Part shown: positions 28,043-35,324 of the stretch, piece after piece
Position numbering within the stretch: position 1 is the first letter of the stretch
Layout: the number at the start of each line of letters is the position of its first letter
Assembly (NCBI RefSeq): GCF_000473325.1
Contig: NZ_KI421513.1
Span: 2,303,217-2,367,216, forward strand
Source of the DNA: Leisingera caerulea DSM 24564
Lineage (GTDB): Bacteria > Pseudomonadota > Alphaproteobacteria > Rhodobacterales > Rhodobacteraceae
Direction of reading: 5' to 3'
Length of the DNA: 64,000 nucleotides
The notes under the pieces: generated by a model
The model's database searches: none
What the model was told of the DNA's origin: nothing
What the model saw: the letters and a program-made list of their open reading frames with translations, nothing else
Translations under genes and position numbers: made by a program

Positions 28043-29449
28043 TCAGTCCAGCACGTAGCCGTAAGAGCCGTTGAAATCCTGCTTGGCCACCTCGGCGGCA
28101 GGCCCGGCGCGGTTGCGGGATGTGCGCCCGAACAGGAACAGATCCTTTTCGCTGGGCGGGGCCACCCGGTCGGTCGGCAGCGTCAGCGCCTCGCCGCGGG
28201 TCGGGGTGACCAGATGGGCGCTGACGATGATCACCAGCTCGGTCTGCTCGCGCTGGTAATCGGCGCTGCGGAACAGCGCGCCCAGCACCGGCACGTCGCC
28301 CAGCCAGGGCAGCTGCGAGGAGTTGTCGAGGAATTCGTCGCGGATCAGGCCGGCAATGGCAAAGCTTTCGCCGTCGCGCATTTCCACCGTTGTGGAGGTT
28401 TCCCGGCGGGAGAAGGCGTCGATGGTCAGGCCGCTGAGTTCCAGCGAATTGGTCGGGTCGATGGCGGAAACCGCGGCGTTCAGTTCCAGATTGATCAGGT
28501 CGCCGTCAACCACCCGCGGGATGAAGTTCAGCTCGATCCCGAAGGGCTTGAATTCGATGGTGATCACGCCGCCTTCCTGGGCCACCGGCACCGGGTATTC
28601 GCCGCCTGCCAGGAATTTCGCTTCCTGACCCGAAAGGGCCGAAAGGTTCGGTTCGGCCAGGGTGCGGACCACGCCCTTCTGCTCCAGCGCTTCCAGCAGC
28701 AGGCTGACCTGGACGGAGCCTGCGTTGAAGCCGAACAGGAAGGCACCGGTGTTTTCGTTGGCGGCCGGGATGTTGCCCGCCAGTGAGTTGGCCAGCGCAC
28801 CGGAGGTGTTCAGGGTGTTGTAGCCACCGGTGCGGCCGTTGCCGGTGCCGCCGTTGAAGCCGAGAGAGGCGCTCAGCGATTTCGAGACCGAGCGCTGCAT
28901 TTCGGCAAAGCGGACCTTGAGCATCACCTGCTGCACGCCGCCCACCGACATCAGGTTGCTGACCCGCTCTGGTGCGTAGCGTTCAGCCAGGTCGAGCGCC
29001 CGCTGCAGCCGGGCCGAGCTGGACACGGTGCCGGACAGCACGATGCCGTCATTGGCGGTGCGCACTTCGATCTTCTCGTTGGGCAGGATCTGGCGAAGAC
29101 GCTGCTTGAACTCGGTCACATCGGCGGCGACCCGCACGTTGACATTGGTGATCAGGCGGCCGGAAGCGTCGAGCAGCGTCAGTGTCGTCAAGCCGGGCGA
29201 TTTGCCCAGAACGTAAATGGTGCGGTCGGACAGCGAGGAGATATCCGCGATGCCGGGGTTGGCGATGCTGAGTTCGGCAAAGGGGATTTCGCTTTCCACC
29301 ACCACCGCGCGGTTCATCGGAACGTCCAGCGTTGCCGCCGTGCCCTTTTTCACCACCCGCAAAGATTGCGCCCAGGCCCCATCTGCCTGCGGCATGCCAA
29401 TAAGCGATAGACCCATCAGGGCCGCCGCCACGAACCGTCTAAATGCCAT
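28043..29449 (-). CDS. cpaC: Tad outer-membrane secretin CpaC/RcpA
   Basis: The secretin forms the gated outer-membrane channel for the Flp pilus. From ATG 29449 it is 468 aa with a signal peptide ending near GAWAQ. An N-terminal pilus/BON-type domain follows (about 30-170). The secretin domain (about 220-430) contains the family motif VPVLGALFRSADYQREQTEL. Six bases separate its stop from the OmpA-like gene. A Met seven codons upstream is an alternative start, but the chosen one has AGGCAGG before it. Confidence 0.93.
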   Translation of the reverse strand: MAFRRFVAAALMGLSLIGMPQADGAWAQSLRVVKKGTAATLDVPMNRAVVVESEIPFAELSIANPGIADISSLSDRTIYVLGKSPGLTTLTLLDASGRLITNVNVRVAADVTEFKQRLRQILPNEKIEVRTANDGIVLSGTVSSSARLQRALDLAERYAPERVSNLMSVGGVQQVMLKVRFAEMQRSVSKSLSASLGFNGGTGNGRTGGYNTLNTSGALANSLAGNIPAANENTGAFLFGFNAGSVQVSLLLEALEQKGVVRTLAEPNLSALSGQEAKFLAGGEYPVPVAQEGGVITIEFKPFGIELNFIPRVVDGDLINLELNAAVSAIDPTNSLELSGLTIDAFSRRETSTTVEMRDGESFAIAGLIRDEFLDNSSQLPWLGDVPVLGALFRSADYQREQTELVIIVSAHLVTPTRGEALTLPTDRVAPPSEKDLFLFGRTSRNRAGPAAEVAKQDFNGSYGYVLD

Positions 29450-29664
29450 GTGACCTGCCTTTCCGATCACGCCTCAGTACCCGGGTCTTTTTGCCCGCTG
29501 TTTCGGGCACTGTGGTGCAGATCCCGAATTATTGCAAGAATCAAAGGCTTCGAGACCTTTCCTGAAGGGGCGCCAATGTGGAGCCTGCGCAACAGGCAGA
29601 ACAGCCGCCCTTCGCTGGGAAGAGACGGCTGAACCTGTTAAAGGACTGTGCGGACATATGAATT

Positions 29665-30522
29665 CTAGTTGGCGCAAGGGATCGGGATTTCCACAACCTC
29701 GGCGCCGCGGCGGGTGCGGATGGTGCAAACCTTTTCCTTCTCGACTTCTTGCGGAGCCTCCAGGGCGCCCAATCCCAGCAGCGTGCGCTGGTCCACTTCA
29801 ACCACTGTGGCAATGGTGTCATCGCCCGCGCCCACCAGGGCCAGCGACAGCCGCCCGGTGGTTTGGGCTTGCGCCAGCGCCGCCACCTGCGCGGGCTTGA
29901 CGGCAACGGTGACGGTGCGGGCAATGATGGCTTCATTGATGTCGCCGCCGGCGCTCTGGTCCACAGCCACAAGTTCCACATTGGTCTCGATCAGCCGGGT
30001 GACCTCTCCGCGCGCGCCGTTGGCGCCGGGCATCATGCCGGTCCAGTAAACGTCCACCTTGTCGCCGGGGCGTAGAAAGCCGGAGACGCCGGAGGATACA
30101 TCGACCTTGATCGCAAAGGCGCGCATTCCGCGCTGCAGCCGCGAGGTGATGCCGGCATCCTCGCCCGGGGCGGTGACCTTGACGGCCATGACCGCCTCAT
30201 CCTTCTCCATGGCGCGCAGCACCACCCGCAGCTTGTCGCCGCTCTGCGGCGGGAACAAGGCGTCCAGGGTGGTATAGGCGCCTTCGGGTATGGCGTTTTC
30301 CGGCCAGCGCACGGCACGCACCGCCTCCTTGGACAGCCGCTCGCCGTATTTCAGCGGCTTGGTGGCGACAAACACATCGACCGTCGGCACCGCTTCAGCC
30401 CGGGCAGCGCGTTCGCGCGCCAGTTCATTCTGATAGGCCGAGATATAGTTTTTGGCCATCATCACGGCGCCGCCGGCGAGGGCGACACCGACAATCAGCA
30501 CTAGTCCGAAAACTGCACGCAT
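29665..30522 (-). CDS. cpaB: Flp pilus assembly protein CpaB/RcpC
   Basis: A 285-aa periplasmic or inner-membrane-anchored protein with an N-terminal helix (about 4-24) and SAF-domain-like repeats, KPLKYGERLSKEAVRAVRWP being typical. CpaB interacts with the secretin and may help channel assembly. ATG 30522 is preferred because GAGAGG lies 8 bases upstream; a Met six codons earlier is possible. It is followed by a 215-bp gap before cpaC. Confidence 0.92.
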   Translation of the reverse strand: MRAVFGLVLIVGVALAGGAVMMAKNYISAYQNELARERAARAEAVPTVDVFVATKPLKYGERLSKEAVRAVRWPENAIPEGAYTTLDALFPPQSGDKLRVVLRAMEKDEAVMAVKVTAPGEDAGITSRLQRGMRAFAIKVDVSSGVSGFLRPGDKVDVYWTGMMPGANGARGEVTRLIETNVELVAVDQSAGGDINEAIIARTVTVAVKPAQVAALAQAQTTGRLSLALVGAGDDTIATVVEVDQRTLLGLGALEAPQEVEKEKVCTIRTRRGAEVVEIPIPCAN

Positions 30523-30670
30523 TGTGTTACCTCTCATCAACTTAGGCCGGCGTTCCGCAATCGGAACCGGCTGCTGGGTGTCTCATACTGCAACGGGAAC
30601 CCCGGGCATTGGCCGGGTCAGCGCAGGTGCCTTGAAGGCAGCGTACTGGAGCCAGTCGTTTCTGCCGGTA

Positions 30671-30847
30671 TCAGCCGAAAGACCAATTGGACATGAAGGC
30701 GGCAATCGCTTGTGCCGCGCCCAGGGCGCCATCTTCCATTGCCGCAGCAATCATTGCGGCCATCCCGACGACTGCAGCGCAGAGAACAACCCAGTCGACG
30801 GAAACCGCACCGTCGTCGCTAGCGATGTATAACCGTAACTTCTTCAT
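30671..30847 (-). CDS. flp3: Divergent Flp-type prepilin
   Basis: A 58-aa pilin-like protein. The leader MKKLRLYIASDDGA precedes VSVDWVVLCAAVVGMAAMIA, the Flp hydrophobic stretch with the conserved Asp-Trp-Val core. It differs clearly from the two near-identical copies upstream (31398-31577 and 30928-31109), being much more Ala-rich and ending NWSFG. It lies closest to cpaB. It could be a minor or alternate pilin. The start is set by the ATG with a purine-rich ribosome site (CGAGGATCAG) upstream. Confidence 0.8.
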   Translation of the reverse strand: MKKLRLYIASDDGAVSVDWVVLCAAVVGMAAMIAAAMEDGALGAAQAIAAFMSNWSFG

Positions 30848-30927
30848 AGTCTGATCCTCGCTGCCTGAACGGTTCCGGGGCAGAGGCGGCACCGGACTGA
30901 CCGGCGCCGCCTCAGAAGTCAGGCAGT

Positions 30928-31109
30928 GATTAGGTCGGAGCCTGGGTGCCCAGGTAAGAACCGGTCTTGCTGGTCAGGTCCGACGCGCCATCTTCGATGG
31001 CGGTGTAGACGACACCGCCCAGAGCGGCCACGGCTGCGGTCAGCACAACCCAGTCAACAGTCACGGCGCCGGATTCGTCTTTGCGGAAGTTTTTGAAGAA
31101 TTTGATCAT
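30928..31109 (-). pseudogene. flp2: Frameshifted duplicate of the Flp pilin gene
   Basis: This copy matches the intact pilin at 31398-31577 almost base for base, including the ribosome site, the ATG and the C-terminal codons. It carries two extra bases near 31019-31023 (AGAGAG where the intact copy has AGAG). From ATG 31109 the frame reads the first 31 residues correctly, then diverges and stops at 30972 after 45 codons. The original stop at 30928 would give 182 bases, not a multiple of three. Loss falls in the hydrophobic core. A sequencing error is the main alternative. Confidence 0.8.
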
Positions 31110-31340
31110 GGCTTGGTCCCTCCAAAGGAAACTGAAATGCTGTATCTGGCCCGCCGGGCGATCTGGCCAGCTCTCTCCTTCTGGCCTGCCCGCCGGTTGA
31201 TGAGTCTATTAAGCTTCATGAATGGGGCGTTAATTGGGCGTAATACTGAGTTTTCTGCCCTATTGCCGGGAAACCTGGCGGATCAGTTGGCGCTGAAAAA
31301 ACTGAGGAAAGCGGCGGGATTCAGGATGCCTGCAAACGAA

Positions 31341-31368
31341 ACAGGCCGCCCGGAAACGGGCGGCCTGT
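31341..31368 (-). terminator. Terminator downstream of the intact flp gene
   Basis: ACAGGCCGCCCG, loop GAAA and CGGGCGGCCTGT make a perfect 12-bp stem 30 bp after the flp1 stop. On the minus strand it is followed by TTCGTTTG. It would separate abundant flp1 transcripts from the rest of the tad locus. Confidence 0.8.
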
Positions 31369-31397
31369 CACGCGGTCAGTCAGACCACTATAAGCGA

Positions 31398-31577
31398 TTA
31401 GGTCGGAGCTTGGGTGCCCAGGTAAGAACCGGTCTTGCTGGTCAGGTCCGACGCGCCGTCTTCGATGGCGGTGTAGACAACACCGCCCAGAGCGGCCACG
31501 GCTGCGGTCAGCACAACCCAGTCAACAGTCACGGCGCCGGATTCGTCTTTGCGGAAGTTTTTGAAGAATTTGATCAT
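31398..31577 (-). CDS. flp1: Flp-type major prepilin (intact copy)
   Basis: The product is a 59-aa Flp prepilin. The leader MIKFFKNFRKDESGA ends in Gly-Ala and precedes the hydrophobic core VTVDWVVLTAAVAALGGVVY, carrying the family Asp after the cut site, where CpaA would cleave. The C-terminus is short and polar (SKTGSYLGTQAPT). GGAGGGACC lies upstream of the ATG as a strong ribosome site, fitting an abundant structural protein. It heads the tad locus and has its own terminator. Confidence 0.92.
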   Translation of the reverse strand: MIKFFKNFRKDESGAVTVDWVVLTAAVAALGGVVYTAIEDGASDLTSKTGSYLGTQAPT

Positions 31578-31933
31578 GGCTTGGTCCCTCCAAAGGATCT
31601 CAGAATTTGAACTATCCCGCCTTCGCGCCAGGGTCCGCTCTCTCACCTGCTTGACCTCTGTCCGGCTTGGATGAGCTTATATAGCCAGCCCAGCGTGGCA
31701 GGATTTGGGCTGAAAGCCGGAAATTGCCGCCTCAATTTTACTTTTTGGCAATGATTTCCGTAACCCTATGATTTTGAGGCATTAATTTTCCGTTACCTTT
31801 TGGCGGCCCGTGGCATTTCCGCGCCAGAGTCGGGAAAATATGGCGATTGCGCCAGATTCTGGCGGCCAAAGGCTGGTTTTCAGCAGCCAATTTCCCGAGT
31901 CTCGCGTGGCAGAATCCACTGGCAGGCAAAGAA
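31578..31933. other. Intergenic region between flp1 and the transglycosylase
   Basis: This stretch of 356 bases lies between divergent genes. On the minus strand, the bases upstream of flp1 include GGATGAGCTTATATAGCC, which resembles the region before flp2 (GTTGATGAGTCTATTAAGC), so the promoter appears duplicated too. Nearer the plus-strand gene is a short palindrome CGCCAGA-T-TCTGGCG (31850-31864). Two imperfect copies of TTCCGT(A/T)ACC lie at about 31750-31798. No coding potential was found. Confidence 0.55.
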
Positions 31934-32740
31934 ATGGCAGTCCGTAACGCGATTTTGGCACTGGCGGCCTCTGCCGTGCCCCTGACAGCAGCGGGGCAGG
32001 AGGCACCGCCGCAACCGTTTCCCCAGTTCGAGGCGAAACGGGTGAAACCGCCTGCGCAGGGCGCCGGCAAGCGCATCACCGTTCAGATCGAGCCGGAACC
32101 GGAGGCCGAGCCAGCCGCTCCGGAGCGGGAGCATATTGAGAGCGCAAATCAGACCCCCGGGCGGTATGGCTGGTTCTGGGACAAGATCTCTCCCGGGGTT
32201 GAGGAGAGCGGGCCCGGGCGCTTGGACGACGCCCTGCAGGCGCTGGCCGGGGCCAAGGGGCTGGCGGCGCCGCGGTTGCAGCTGATGCAGGAAATCGCCC
32301 AGTCCCGCGGGGTTCAGATCCTGACCGAAAGCGCCAGCACACAGGTCTCGCCTGCCTTGGTGCTGGCTGTGATCGCTGTTGAATCCGCAGGCAAGGCGGA
32401 CGCAATCAGTTCCGCTGGCGCCCAGGGGCTGATGCAGCTGATGCCCGATACCGCGGCGCGCTTTGGCGTGACGGACGCACTGGAGGCGCAGCAGAATATC
32501 TCGGGGGGCATCCGCTATCTCGACTGGCTGATGACGGAGTTCGGCGGCGACCCGATTTTGGTGCTGGCCGGGTATAACGCGGGCGAGGGGGCCGTGCGAA
32601 ACCACCAGGGGGTGCCGCCCTTTGCTGAAACCCGCGATTACGTGCCCAAGGTGCTGGCAGCCTATCAGGTGGCCCGCGGCCTGTGCCTGACACCGCCGCA
32701 GCTGATCTCCGATGGCTGCGTGTTCCGGGTGATGAACTAG
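31934..32740 (+). CDS. Lytic transglycosylase, SLT domain
   Basis: A 268-aa exported enzyme that should cleave peptidoglycan glycan strands. From ATG 31934 it has a signal peptide (cleavage near TAAGQ), then a proline-rich linker (about 20-60). The SLT domain (about 130-250) has the catalytic Glu in VIAVESAGKADAISSAGAQG and the family segment LMQLMPDTAARFG. The YNAGEGAV motif is present. The open frame extends upstream, but this start gives a proper signal peptide. It lies divergent to the pilus locus, and a role in making room for the Tad complex is possible but unproved. Confidence 0.88.
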   Translation: MAVRNAILALAASAVPLTAAGQEAPPQPFPQFEAKRVKPPAQGAGKRITVQIEPEPEAEPAAPEREHIESANQTPGRYGWFWDKISPGVEESGPGRLDDALQALAGAKGLAAPRLQLMQEIAQSRGVQILTESASTQVSPALVLAVIAVESAGKADAISSAGAQGLMQLMPDTAARFGVTDALEAQQNISGGIRYLDWLMTEFGGDPILVLAGYNAGEGAVRNHQGVPPFAETRDYVPKVLAAYQVARGLCLTPPQLISDGCVFRVMN

Positions 32741-32751
32741 CCCGGCCCGGT

Positions 32752-33321
32752 TCAGTCCTCCGCCAGATAGGGGTGCAGCAGCATCCGGGCCGTGTGCCGG
32801 GCGTCCCCGGCCGGATCGGGGGTCACCGACATGGCCGCCAGCACGATCGCGCCTTCCTTTAGTGTCAGCAGCTGCCGGGCCAGTCCTGAGGCGTCGGACG
32901 CACCGGCTGCTTTGGCCAGGCCCGTGAAATGCTTCAGCAGCATCTGCTTGTGTTCAGTTGACTGCTGATACACCGGATGCGCCCGGTCCTGAAACTCAGC
33001 GCTTGCCTTAATGAACATGCAGCCGGCAAATTCCGGTTTGCCGAACCATTCGCCAAGAGCTGTGAACATTGCAAGCAGTTGCCCGGCCGGTGTATCCGAC
33101 AAAGCCTCCATCCGATTGAACAGCCAGGTCCGGAAGTTCTCGTCCCGCAGGCGCAGCACGGCAATAATCAGGTCGTCTTTGGTGCGGAAGTGCTTGTAGA
33201 TTGAAGTCTTGGAGATGCCGGTTTCCTTGACCAGCGTGTCCATTCCCGTGGCGTGGAACCCGCCCCGGTAAAAGACCTCCAAGGCCTTGCTGACCAGTTC
33301 GTCTCGCTTGTTGGGGCGCAT
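32752..33321 (-). CDS. TetR-family transcriptional regulator
   Basis: A 189-aa regulator with an N-terminal helix-turn-helix: GGFHATGMDTLVKETGISKTSIYKHF spans about residues 20-45. An all-helical C-terminal ligand domain follows (TetR_C-type). An operator-like inverted repeat lies 15 bp upstream of its ATG, suggesting self-repression, and two related sites lead the divergent micro-ORF region. Regulators with this architecture often control efflux genes, but no intact efflux gene is adjacent here. Confidence 0.9.
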   Translation of the reverse strand: MRPNKRDELVSKALEVFYRGGFHATGMDTLVKETGISKTSIYKHFRTKDDLIIAVLRLRDENFRTWLFNRMEALSDTPAGQLLAMFTALGEWFGKPEFAGCMFIKASAEFQDRAHPVYQQSTEHKQMLLKHFTGLAKAAGASDASGLARQLLTLKEGAIVLAAMSVTPDPAGDARHTARMLLHPYLAED

Positions 33322-33335
33322 GATTCGTCCTCAAG

Positions 33336-33351
33336 TGTACCGTTCGGTACA
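33336..33351. promoter_or_regulatory. Operator-like site 1 (TetR self-regulation)
   Basis: TGTACCG-TT-CGGTACA is an inverted repeat with 7-bp arms, 15 bases upstream of the tetR start. The arms match the two sites at 33465 and 33504. Binding by this TetR is inferred from position and repetition. Confidence 0.65.
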
Positions 33352-33464
33352 TATTGGCGCCGCGCCCGCCCGGCAAATCAAAAATATTTTTGCTGCAACA
33401 AAAAGGCGTTAAGACCGGGCGCCGCCGTGCAGCCTTGGTCGCGAGAAAAAGTCCTTGATTTAAA

Positions 33465-33478
33465 GTACCGATCGGTAC
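33465..33478. promoter_or_regulatory. Operator-like site 2
   Basis: GTACCGATCGGTAC is a perfect 14-bp palindrome between the divergent tetR and micro-ORF genes, flanked by TAAA and ACC. It shares the GTACCG...CGGTAC arms of site 1. Confidence 0.65.
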
Positions 33479-33494
33479 ACCTTACTGGCGTGAG

Positions 33495-33511
33495 TTGACA
33501 GATCGGTACAC
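33495..33511 (+). promoter_or_regulatory. Operator-like site 3 overlapping a -35-like TTGACA
   Basis: GATCGGTACA carries the same right arm as sites 1 and 2. It follows directly a TTGACA hexamer (33495-33500), 30 bp upstream of the first micro-ORF. A good -10 box at standard spacing is not obvious, so the promoter itself is uncertain. Confidence 0.5.
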
Positions 33512-33529
33512 TTTGTTAGGGGGACTGGC

Positions 33530-33685
33530 ATGAGACGTCTTTTCAAACCGATGGCTTCACCGTTCGGGCCGGTGATACTGGCTGCCTGCATTGCTGCTGC
33601 GCTGACGGCACCGGCCGCGGACACGCGCCCGGATGCGGCGTCCGGCACAGGCGTGCAATTCAATGCGGGAGGGGCCAAGGCATGA
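33530..33685 (+). CDS. Micro-ORF 1 after TetR operators (51 aa, exported?)
   Basis: A 51-codon frame with a strong ribosome site (AGGGGGA, 5 bases before ATG). The N-terminus reads like a signal peptide: basic MRRLFK, then the hydrophobic VILAACIAAALTAPAA. A short polar tail (DTRPDAASGTG onwards) remains. No family is recognised. It may be a genuine small exported or membrane peptide, or the leftover 5' end of a deleted periplasmic efflux component. Its stop overlaps the next ATG. Confidence 0.5.
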   Translation: MRRLFKPMASPFGPVILAACIAAALTAPAADTRPDAASGTGVQFNAGGAKA

Positions 33686-33738
33686 TTGGGCAACCGGCGA
33701 AGCACTGCCCGCGCGGCTGCGCGGGGTCCCGCGCATGA
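33682..33738 (+). CDS. Micro-ORF 2 (18 aa), ATGA-coupled
   Basis: This 18-codon frame begins inside the micro-ORF 1 stop (ATGA) and ends in an ATGA overlap with micro-ORF 3. The predicted product (MIGQPAKHCPRGCAGSRA) has two cysteines and basic residues. It is too short to judge by composition, so the call rests only on its double coupling. It may act as a translational bridge. Confidence 0.3.
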   Translation: MIGQPAKHCPRGCAGSRA

Positions 33739-33857
33739 AACAGGAAATTCTTATGGCGGCGCTGGCCGCTGTTCTTGCCGGTGGCGTTCTGCTGCCGGTG
33801 ACACTGCCGCGGGTGCCCGCTGGGACAGCCGCTGTGCAAGTTCCGAGCGGCGGCTGA
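33735..33857 (+). CDS. Micro-ORF 3 (40 aa, one hydrophobic helix)
   Basis: A 40-aa product with one hydrophobic segment (ILMAALAAVLAGGVLLPVTL) and a short tail rich in Val, Pro and Gly. It could be a small membrane protein or a signal-peptide remnant. Its ATG overlaps the micro-ORF 2 stop. No homologue is recognised from sequence. The three frames occupy three different phases, so this is not one gene with a single frameshift. Confidence 0.4.
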   Translation: MKQEILMAALAAVLAGGVLLPVTLPRVPAGTAAVQVPSGG

Positions 33858-34145
33858 AGCTGAGCAGCGGCCTGAACTACCGGCGGCTTCCCCGTGCGAA
33901 CCGCTGCAGCGGGTTTGGGCAACCCTTCGGCGCCGGTTCGCTGCATCACCCGGCTGCCGCTGGCTGGGCACGCGTCAGCGGTCCTTGGGGGCTGCGGCGG
34001 CCAAAGCAGATAACCTTCTGAACAGACGTTTCGCAGCGGCCCGATTTGCGGAGATTTTTCGCAGACGCCCTGCCATCTGCCCAGAGCCGCCGGTATGTTG
34101 GCAATAAAGCATATTTTTTTAGCTTAATTTTATTGGAGAACAGAT

Positions 34146-34622
34146 TTGGATTTGGGATTTAACCCATCGGAAATTGCCGTGGGTGCGCAAAGTCTTAGTG
34201 GAAAGCTTCTGCTGTTCGCCCTGCTGGCGTTCATTGGTTTTTTCGGGCGGCTCGTCTTCTCCGCATTCGGGCCGCAGCTCGCGGAGTTCAACCCGTTCCG
34301 GAAATTCTCGGGTCTGGGGTTTCTCCTGCTGGCGGCGGCGCTGTTTGCAGGGGCGCTCTATGTCTCTGGCAAGCAGACCAAGGCAATGGTTCTGTTGAAA
34401 AGCCATCTGGTCGACCCGGTCATTGTCACCGTTCTGGGCCGCGACAGCTGTGATCCGGCGCAGGGCAGCTATTGCGTGGTGGTGTTTGAGGACGGGCGGG
34501 AAAAGATCGTCAACTGGCATGATAAGCGCGTCTACATGTGGGAAATCATCAACCCGCCTGCAGGTGCGGTCTGGCACACGCTGCGGCCCCGGCCGCGTCC
34601 CGGAGCGGCTGCCGGGGTGTGA
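34146..34622 (+). CDS. Unknown membrane protein (158 aa)
   Basis: Starts at TTG 34146 with GGAG 7 bases upstream. Two membrane helices are visible: LLLFALLAFIGFFGRLVF (about 21-39) and LGFLLLAAALFAGALYV (about 57-74). A soluble C-terminal domain follows with three Cys/Trp-rich short motifs (GRDSCDPAQGSYCVVVF and WHDKRVYMWEI). I do not recognise the family. The 80 bases upstream are strikingly AT-rich (runs of T and TTAATTTTATT), unlike the rest of the window, and may hold a promoter. The gene stands alone before the scoAB terminator. Confidence 0.7.
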   Translation: MDLGFNPSEIAVGAQSLSGKLLLFALLAFIGFFGRLVFSAFGPQLAEFNPFRKFSGLGFLLLAAALFAGALYVSGKQTKAMVLLKSHLVDPVIVTVLGRDSCDPAQGSYCVVVFEDGREKIVNWHDKRVYMWEIINPPAGAVWHTLRPRPRPGAAAGV

Positions 34623-34647
34623 CCGCCAGCATGACCTGAACGAAAAA

Positions 34648-34670
34648 GGCCCGCCGGAAACCGGCGGGCC
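34648..34670 (-). terminator. Terminator downstream of scoAB
   Basis: GGCCCGCCGG, loop AAA and CCGGCGGGCC form a perfect 10-bp stem followed on the minus strand by TTTTTCGTTC. It lies between the convergent membrane-protein gene and scoB and probably serves the minus-strand operon mainly. Confidence 0.9.
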
Positions 34671-34694
34671 ATCATTGCCAGTTTTGATCCGGGA

Positions 34695-35321
34695 TCAGCC
34701 GACGATGGTGGCTTCGGTGGAGCTGCGCAGCTCCTCTTCGCTGACGCCCTCGGCCAGCTCGACGATCTTCAGCCCGCCATCGACAACATCCAGAACACCC
34801 AGGTTGGTGATGATGCGGTCGACCACGCCCTTGCCGGTCAGCGGCAGGGTGCATTCCTTCAGCACTTTGCTGTCGCCGTGCTTGTTGGTGTGATCCATTA
34901 CCACGATCACGCGGCCGACGCCCGCGACCAGATCCATGGCGCCGCCCATGCCTTTGACCAGTTTGCCCGGGATCATCCAGTTCGCCAGATCGCCGTTCTC
35001 GGCCACTTCCATCGCGCCCAGGATCGCTGCTGCGATCTTGCCGCCGCGGATCATGCCGAAGGAGGTTGCGCTGTCGAAGTAGGAGGTGCGCGCCAGCTCG
35101 GTGATGGTCTGCTTGCCCGCGTTGATCAGGTCCGGATCCTCGTCGCCCTCATAAGGGAAGGGGCCCATGCCCAGCATGCCGTTCTCCGACTGCAGGGTGA
35201 TGTCCTTGTCGCCCACGTAGTTTGCCACCAGCGTCGGAATGCCGATGCCGAGGTTCACATACATGCCGTCTTCGAGTTCCTGCGCGGCGCGCTCGGCCAT
35301 TTGGTTGCGGTCCCAAGCCAT
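34695..35321 (-). CDS. scoB: 3-oxoacid CoA-transferase subunit B
   Basis: Subunit B of succinyl-CoA:3-oxoacid CoA-transferase, which transfers CoA to acetoacetate or other 3-oxoacids in ketone-body and polyhydroxybutyrate use. The 208-aa product has the catalytic-Glu signature SENGMLGMGP (about residues 45-55), the glutamate being in ENG. The family segment GAMDLVAGV is present. It follows scoA by 3 bp. Confidence 0.94.
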   Translation of the reverse strand: MAWDRNQMAERAAQELEDGMYVNLGIGIPTLVANYVGDKDITLQSENGMLGMGPFPYEGDEDPDLINAGKQTITELARTSYFDSATSFGMIRGGKIAAAILGAMEVAENGDLANWMIPGKLVKGMGGAMDLVAGVGRVIVVMDHTNKHGDSKVLKECTLPLTGKGVVDRIITNLGVLDVVDGGLKIVELAEGVSEEELRSSTEATIVG

Positions 35322-35324
35322 GGT

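Noticed and set aside
29450..29664. Hidden small gene between cpaC and cpaB
   Set aside because: Short frames on both strands lack ribosome sites and pilus-like features. The gap may hold regulatory sequence only.
31578..31700. Sigma-54 promoter before flp1
   Set aside because: TGCCACGCTGGGCTGGC only loosely resembles the -24/-12 consensus. It lacks the invariant GG/GC spacing.
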